Source: Streptomyces sp. CC0208 (lineage in GTDB: Bacteria; Actinomycetota; Actinomycetes; Streptomycetales; Streptomycetaceae). From it: DNA of 64,000 nt. The notes under the pieces were generated by a model. The model worked only from the letters and a program-made list of their open reading frames with translations. It was not told where the DNA came from and made no database searches. Positions within the stretch are counted from its first letter, which is position 1. Each line of letters opens with the position of its first letter. Below, one piece after another: positions 59,078-64,000 of the stretch. The stretch is from contig NZ_CP031969.1 of assembly GCF_003443735.1 (NCBI RefSeq), positions 1,054,001-1,118,000 on the forward strand, read 5' to 3'. Both the position numbers and the translations under genes were made by a program.

Positions 59078-60373
59078 ATGGCAACGAGTACGTCGCCCAC
59101 CTCGCCGCTCTCCCTCCCCCTCAGCGAACTCGACCCGGACGTCGCCGACGCTCTCGCCGCCGAGCTGCACCGCCAGCAGTCCACACTCGAGATGATCGCC
59201 TCCGAGAACTTCGCGCCCGCCGCCGTGATGGAGGCCCAGGGCTCGGTCCTGACCAACAAGTACGCCGAGGGCTACCCGGGCCGCCGCTACTACGGCGGCT
59301 GCGAGCACGTCGACGTCGTCGAGCGGCTGGCCGTCGCCCGCGTGAAGGAGCTCTTCGGCGCCGAGGCCGCGAACGTCCAGCCGCACTCGGGCGCCCAGGC
59401 CAACGCGGCCGCGATGTTCGCGCTGCTCAACCCCGGCGACACGATCCTCGGCCTCGACCTGGCGCACGGCGGGCACCTGACCCACGGCATGCGCCTCAAC
59501 TACTCCGGCAAGCTGTACGACGTCGTCCCGTACCACGTGCGCGAGTCGGACCTGCGCGTCGACATGGACGAGGTGGAGCGGCTCGCCCTCGCACACCGGC
59601 CGAAGATGATCGTCGCGGGCTGGTCGGCCTACCCACGGCAGCTGGACTTCGCCGGGTTCCGCCGGATCGCCGACGCGGTGGGCGCGTACCTGATGGTGGA
59701 CATGGCGCACTTCGCGGGACTGGTGGCCGCGGGCCTGCACCCGAGCCCGGTGCCGTACGCCGACGTCGTCACGACGACGACCCACAAGACCCTCGGCGGT
59801 CCGCGCGGCGGTGTCATCCTCAGCCGTGCCGACCTGGCCAAGAAGATCAACTCGGCGGTCTTCCCCGGTCAGCAGGGCGGTCCGCTGGAGCACGTGATCG
59901 CGGCGAAGGCGGTGGCCTTCAAGGTGGCGGCGGGCGAGGAGTTCAAGGAGCGCCAGCGGCGCACGCTGCGGGGCGCGAAGATCCTCGCCGGCCGGTTGCT
60001 GGCCGACGACGTGGCCGAGGCCGGGATCACCGTGCTGACCGGCGGCACCGAGGTCCACCTGATCCTGGTCGACCTGCGCAACTCCGAACTCGACGGGAAG
60101 CAGGCCGAGGACCGGCTGCACCGCATCGGCATCACCGTCAACCGCAACGCCGTGCCGTTCGACCCGCGCCCCCCGATGGTCTCCTCGGGCCTGCGGATCG
60201 GGACACCCGCCCTGGCCACCCGCGGCTTCGGCGAGACGGAGTTCCGCGAGGTCGCCGACATCATCGCCGAGGCCCTGAAGCGCGAACGCCCCGAGGACGA
60301 ACTGCGCGCCCGGGTCGAGAAACTGGCCGCCGCCTTCCCGCTCTACCCCCACCTGGACGGAGGCCCGGCATGA
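59078..60373 (+). CDS. glyA: serine hydroxymethyltransferase
   Basis: The 431-residue PLP enzyme has [64 protein letters not shown] and the lysine motif [14 protein letters not shown] (Lys near residue 237). It interconverts serine and glycine with methylene-tetrahydrofolate. As the first gene of the sarcosine oxidase operon it is probably the catabolic copy, turning the glycine and methylene-THF released from sarcosine into serine. Its stop overlaps the soxB start (ATGA). Confidence 0.95.
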   Translation: MATSTSPTSPLSLPLSELDPDVADALAAELHRQQSTLEMIASENFAPAAVMEAQGSVLTNKYAEGYPGRRYYGGCEHVDVVERLAVARVKELFGAEAANVQPHSGAQANAAAMFALLNPGDTILGLDLAHGGHLTHGMRLNYSGKLYDVVPYHVRESDLRVDMDEVERLALAHRPKMIVAGWSAYPRQLDFAGFRRIADAVGAYLMVDMAHFAGLVAAGLHPSPVPYADVVTTTTHKTLGGPRGGVILSRADLAKKINSAVFPGQQGGPLEHVIAAKAVAFKVAAGEEFKERQRRTLRGAKILAGRLLADDVAEAGITVLTGGTEVHLILVDLRNSELDGKQAEDRLHRIGITVNRNAVPFDPRPPMVSSGLRIGTPALATRGFGETEFREVADIIAEALKRERPEDELRARVEKLAAAFPLYPHLDGGPA

Positions 60374-61590
60374 GTGCCGAACCGCTGCCGGAGCACCCGG
60401 ACTTCCTCTGGCGCAACCCCGAGCCGCGCTCCTCGTACGACGTCGTCATCGTCGGCGCGGGCGGTCACGGTCTCGCCACCGCCTACTACCTCGCCAAGAA
60501 CCACGGCATCACCAACGTGGCCGTCCTGGAGAAGGGCTGGCTCGCGGGCGGCAACATGGCCCGCAACACCACGATCATCCGCTCCAACTACCTGTGGGAC
60601 GAGAGCGCGGCCATCTACGAGCACGCGCTGAAGCTGTGGGAGCGGCTCCCGGAGGAGCTGGACTACGACTTCCTGTTCAGCCAGCGCGGAGTCCTCAACC
60701 TCGCGCACACCCTCCAGGACGTCCGCGAGGGCGTGCGCCGGGTCAACGCCAACCGCCTCAACGGAGTCGACGCCGAGTGGCTCGAACCCGACGAGGTCGC
60801 CAAGGTCTGCCCCATCCTCAACGTCTCGTCCCGCACCCGGTATCCGGTGCTCGGCGCCACCTTCCAGCCCCGGGCCGGCATCGCCAAGCACGACCACGTC
60901 GCCTGGGCGCTGGCCCGCCGCGCCGACGAACTGGGCGTGGACCTGATCCAGGGCTGCGAGGTCACCGGCTTCCTCAAGGACGGCGACCGGGTCGTGGGCG
61001 TCGACACCAACCGCGGCCGCATCCACGCCGGCCGGGTCGGTCTCGCCGCCGCCGGACACAGCAGCGTGCTGGCCGAGCGGGCGGGCATCCGGCTGCCGGT
61101 GCAGTCCCACCCGCTCCAGGCCCTGGTCTCCGAGCTGCACGAGCCGGTGCATCCGACCGTCGTCATGTCGAACCACGTCCACGTCTACGTCTCCCAGGCG
61201 CACAAGGGCGAGCTGGTGATGGGCGCGGGCGTCGACTCGTACAACGGCTACGGTCAGCGCGGCTCGTTCCATGTGATCGAGCAGCAGATGGCGGCCGCCG
61301 TCGAGCTGTTCCCGGTCTTCGCCAGGGCGCATGTGCTGCGCACCTGGGGCGGAATCGTCGACGTCACTCCGGACGCCTCGCCGATCATCGGCAGCACGCC
61401 CGTCGAGAACCTCTACGTCAACTGCGGCTGGGGCACCGGCGGTTTCAAGGCCACCCCGGCGGCCGGCTGGACCTTCGCGCACACCATCGCCACGGGCGAA
61501 CCGCATCCGCTGAACGCTCCCTTCGCCCTCGACCGCTTCACGACCGGCGCGTTGATCGACGAACACGGCGCAGCAGCCGTGGCCCACTGA
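60370..61590 (+). CDS. soxB: sarcosine oxidase beta subunit
   Basis: The 406-residue flavoprotein has the FAD motif [23 protein letters not shown] and the flavin-attachment-type region [48 protein letters not shown] and the C-terminal [24 protein letters not shown] are also typical. It carries the active site of heterotetrameric sarcosine oxidase, which demethylates sarcosine to glycine. Start and stop are coupled to glyA upstream and closely followed by soxD. Confidence 0.95.
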   Translation: MSAEPLPEHPDFLWRNPEPRSSYDVVIVGAGGHGLATAYYLAKNHGITNVAVLEKGWLAGGNMARNTTIIRSNYLWDESAAIYEHALKLWERLPEELDYDFLFSQRGVLNLAHTLQDVREGVRRVNANRLNGVDAEWLEPDEVAKVCPILNVSSRTRYPVLGATFQPRAGIAKHDHVAWALARRADELGVDLIQGCEVTGFLKDGDRVVGVDTNRGRIHAGRVGLAAAGHSSVLAERAGIRLPVQSHPLQALVSELHEPVHPTVVMSNHVHVYVSQAHKGELVMGAGVDSYNGYGQRGSFHVIEQQMAAAVELFPVFARAHVLRTWGGIVDVTPDASPIIGSTPVENLYVNCGWGTGGFKATPAAGWTFAHTIATGEPHPLNAPFALDRFTTGALIDEHGAAAVAH

Positions 61591-61616
61591 GGCATTCAGG
61601 CATTGAGGAGAACGCC

Positions 61617-61898
61617 GTGCTGCTGATCACCTGCCCATGGTGCGGGCCGCGGAACGAGACGGAGTACCGCTACGGCGGACAGGCCCATGTCCCCCATCCC
61701 GAGTCCCCCGCCGACCTCACCGACGAGCAGTGGGCCGAGTACGTCTTCTACCGCGACAACCCCAAGGGCCCCTTCGCGGAACGGTGGATGCACAGCGTCG
61801 GCTGCCGCCGCTGGTTCAACGTCCTGCGTGACACCGCCACCCACGAGGTGCTGACCTCGTACCGGCTCGACGAGCCACGCCCCGGAGGGAACCGATGA
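61617..61898 (+). CDS. soxD: sarcosine oxidase delta subunit
   Basis: The 93-residue protein has the zinc-binding delta-subunit pattern [62 protein letters not shown]. The cysteines and His bind zinc at the subunit interface of the tetramer. TGAGGAG precedes the GTG at 61617. Its stop overlaps the soxA start (ATGA). Confidence 0.94.
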   Translation: MLLITCPWCGPRNETEYRYGGQAHVPHPESPADLTDEQWAEYVFYRDNPKGPFAERWMHSVGCRRWFNVLRDTATHEVLTSYRLDEPRPGGNR

Positions 61899-64000
61899 CC
61901 GACCAGCGCTTCCGGCTGCCGCGAGGCGGCCGTGTCGACCGCGGCACGCTGCTCCGATTCACCGTCGACGGACGGCAGTTGACCGGTCACCCGGGCGACA
62001 CCCTTGCCTCGGCGATGCTGGCGAACGGCCTCGTCGAGGTCGCCCCCTCGCTCTACCGGGGCCGCCCGCGCGGCATCGTCTCCGCGGGTGTCGAGGAGCC
62101 CAACGCCCTGGTCCAGCTGGGCGGTTCGTGCTCGGAGGGCATGCTCCCGGCCACGACCGTCGAACTGTACGACGGCTTGTCCGCCACCACGCTCTCCGGG
62201 ATGGGCCGGCTCGACCCCACTCCGGATCCCGCCGTCTACGACAAGAAGTACGTCCACACCGACGTCCTGGTCGTCGGCGCCGGACCGGCGGGCCTCGCGG
62301 CGGCCACGACTGCCGCCGCCTCCGGCGCCCGCGTGCTCCTCGTCGACGAACAGCCCGAGCCCGTTGACGGGGAGCGCTGGCAGGAGCTGCGCGCCGCCCC
62401 CGAGGCCCTCGTCCTGCATCGGACCACGGCTTTCGGGTCGTACGACGACAACTACGTGCTGGCCCTTGAGCGGCGCACCGACCACCTCGGCGCCGACGCC
62501 CCCGAGGGTGTCTCGCGGCAGCGACTGTGGCACATCCGCGCCCGTCAGGTGATCCTGGCGACCGGGGCGCACGAGCGTCCGCTGGTCTTCGCGGGCAACG
62601 ACCGGCCCGGCGTGATGCTCGCCGGGGCCGTGCGCACGTATCTCAACCGGTACGCCGTGGCCCCGGGTTCACAGGCCGTGGTGAGCACGACCAACGACAG
62701 CGCCTACGACACGGTCGCCGATCTGTGTGCCGCCGGGATCTCCGTCGCCGTCGTCGTGGACGCCCGCCCCGAACTCTCCGACCGGGCCGCCGAGGTGGCC
62801 GAGCTGACCGGGGCGCGGGTGCTGACGGGCAGCGCGGTGGTCGGTACGGCGGGCGAGCACAGGCTCATCGGCGCCACCGTGCAGACTCTCGACGCCGACG
62901 GTCAACTCGCCGGTGAGCCGCAGTCGTTCGCCTGCGATCTGCTGGCCGTGTCGGGTGGCTGGAGTCCGGTGGTGCATCTGCACAGCCAGCGTCAGGGGCG
63001 GTTGCGCTGGGACTCCGACCTGGTGGCGTTCGTGCCGGACGGGGCCGTACGGGATCAGCAGGTGGTGGGGGCGGCCCGGGGGACGTACGACCTCGACGGC
63101 TGTCTGGCCGAAGGGACCCGGGCCGGAGCACTGGCGGCGACAGCGGCGGGGTTCCCGGTGCCCATACCGGCCGAGCCCGTACGGCGTGCACCGGGGCCGA
63201 CGCGCGCCCTGTGGCTGGTGCCCTCCGCCGAGGGCGAACCGGGCACCTGGGACAGCCACTTCGTCGATCTCCAGCGTGATGTCACGGTCGCCGACGTCTG
63301 GCGCTCCACCGGCGCCGGCATGCGCGGCGTCGAGCACGTGAAGCGCTACACCTCGCTCGGCACGGCGAACGACCAGGGCAAGACCTCCGGCGTCAACGCG
63401 ATCGGGGTGATCGCCGAGGCTCTCGGCGGCTCGCTGGGGGAGATCGGCACCACGGCCTACCGGGCGCCGTACACGCCGATCGCCTTCGCCGCCCTGGCGG
63501 GGCGCGAGCGCGGAGAGCTGTTCGACCCGGAGCGGACCACGGCGATCCACAGCTGGCATGTGGCGCACGGTGCCACGTTCGAGGACGTCGGGCAGTGGAA
63601 GCGCCCCTGGTACTACCCGCAGGCCGGTGAGGACATGGACGCGGCCGTGGCACGCGAGTGCCGGGCGGCCCGGGAGGGTGTGGCGTTCATGGACGCCTCC
63701 ACCCTCGGCAAGATCGAGATCTGGGGCGCGGACGCGGGCGAGTTCCTCAACCGGATCTACACCAACGCCTTCAAGAAGCTGAAGCCCGGCACCGGGCGGT
63801 ACGGCGTGATGTGCAAGCCCGACGGCATGATCTTCGATGACGGGGTGACCCTGCGCCTCGACGACAACCGCTACTTCATGACCACCACGACCGGCGGCGC
63901 CGCGAACGTCCTGGACTGGCTGGAGGAGTGGTCCCAGACCGAGTGGCCCGAACTCGACGTGCGCTGCACCTCGGTGACCGAGCAGTGGGCGACGATCGCC
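61895..64000 (+). CDS. soxA: sarcosine oxidase alpha subunit (cut by the right edge)
   Basis: The first 702 codons are present of a protein usually near 950 residues. The N-terminus has a 2Fe-2S-ferredoxin-like fold remnant ([24 protein letters not shown]), then the NAD-binding motif [22 protein letters not shown] and the helical link [21 protein letters not shown]. The start of the folate-binding aminomethyltransferase domain ([20 protein letters not shown]) follows. It passes the methyl-derived formaldehyde to tetrahydrofolate. soxG would be expected beyond the edge. The reading frame stays open to the last base. Confidence 0.94.
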   Translation, partial: MTDQRFRLPRGGRVDRGTLLRFTVDGRQLTGHPGDTLASAMLANGLVEVAPSLYRGRPRGIVSAGVEEPNALVQLGGSCSEGMLPATTVELYDGLSATTLSGMGRLDPTPDPAVYDKKYVHTDVLVVGAGPAGLAAATTAAASGARVLLVDEQPEPVDGERWQELRAAPEALVLHRTTAFGSYDDNYVLALERRTDHLGADAPEGVSRQRLWHIRARQVILATGAHERPLVFAGNDRPGVMLAGAVRTYLNRYAVAPGSQAVVSTTNDSAYDTVADLCAAGISVAVVVDARPELSDRAAEVAELTGARVLTGSAVVGTAGEHRLIGATVQTLDADGQLAGEPQSFACDLLAVSGGWSPVVHLHSQRQGRLRWDSDLVAFVPDGAVRDQQVVGAARGTYDLDGCLAEGTRAGALAATAAGFPVPIPAEPVRRAPGPTRALWLVPSAEGEPGTWDSHFVDLQRDVTVADVWRSTGAGMRGVEHVKRYTSLGTANDQGKTSGVNAIGVIAEALGGSLGEIGTTAYRAPYTPIAFAALAGRERGELFDPERTTAIHSWHVAHGATFEDVGQWKRPWYYPQAGEDMDAAVARECRAAREGVAFMDASTLGKIEIWGADAGEFLNRIYTNAFKKLKPGTGRYGVMCKPDGMIFDDGVTLRLDDNRYFMTTTTGGAANVLDWLEEWSQTEWPELDVRCTSVTEQWATIA

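Overview
The window is very GC-rich, with short translationally coupled operons (ATGA and GTGA overlaps), GTG starts, a WhiB-family protein, a KcsA-type potassium channel, a CobF/CobK pair and two DUF574 methyltransferases. This points to the chromosome of a Streptomyces or close relative. No plasmid, phage or IS genes are visible. Most of the 64 kb is catabolic: small pathway operons, each with its own regulator and often a visible operator palindrome.

Layout. 1-5.3 kb (minus): a gallate/protocatechuate-type lower pathway, gntR-galB-galC-galD, followed by a VOC-type extradiol dioxygenase and a wrecked aromatic-acid MFS transporter. 5.4-6.4 kb: a membrane protein and a small cupin. 6.4-15.3 kb: a sugar or cyclitol catabolic region with two LacI regulators, three Gfo/Idh/MocA oxidoreductases, a PhyH dioxygenase, an SDR and an FAD oxidoreductase. 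15.6-26.0 kb: a TPR protein, then a myo-inositol-like locus. Its minus arm encodes binding protein, permease, ATPase, an IolE-like enzyme and a dehydrogenase. Its plus arm is iolC, an iolB remnant, iolD and a GntR regulator. 26-28 kb: an aldo/keto reductase with a MerR-type promoter, and a Nudix hydrolase. 28-34 kb: glycerol operon glpF-glpK-glpD and divergent dhaK without dhaL or dhaM, next to tRNA-Pro(GGG).

34-38.6 kb: housekeeping and cobalamin genes (DUF309, cobF, zinc ribbon, cobK, HAD, TSUP), several apparently leaderless. 38.7-43.4 kb: a thiolase and a lipase-like hydrolase around a TetR-type operator, then a coupled run of WhiB-like, Dps, DUF3140, HhH glycosylase-like and DUF574 methyltransferase genes. 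43.4-50.3 kb (minus): a seven-gene operon of XRE-cupin regulator, M24 fold protein, E1 alpha, E1 beta, AtzA-like amidohydrolase, bicupin and SDR. I cannot match it to a described pathway. 50.5-51.2 kb: a LuxR-type remnant and a kcsA homologue. 51.4-55.4 kb: a second DUF574 methyltransferase, then a glutamine-synthetase-like ligase plus amidohydrolase (the two halves of fungal FluG) and a Nudix-like DUF4916 gene. 55.4-58.3 kb: a DUF2218 remnant, a PfkB kinase with class II aldolase, and a divergent TetR. 58.3-64 kb: a GntR regulator divergent from glyA-soxB-soxD-soxA (sarcosine oxidation), cut by the right edge.

Gene decay is a second theme. The MFS transporter, iolB, a LuxR regulator and a DUF2218 gene survive as fragments, and dhaL may be reduced to its start site. 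All functions are inferred from sequence reading; none was confirmed by a search.
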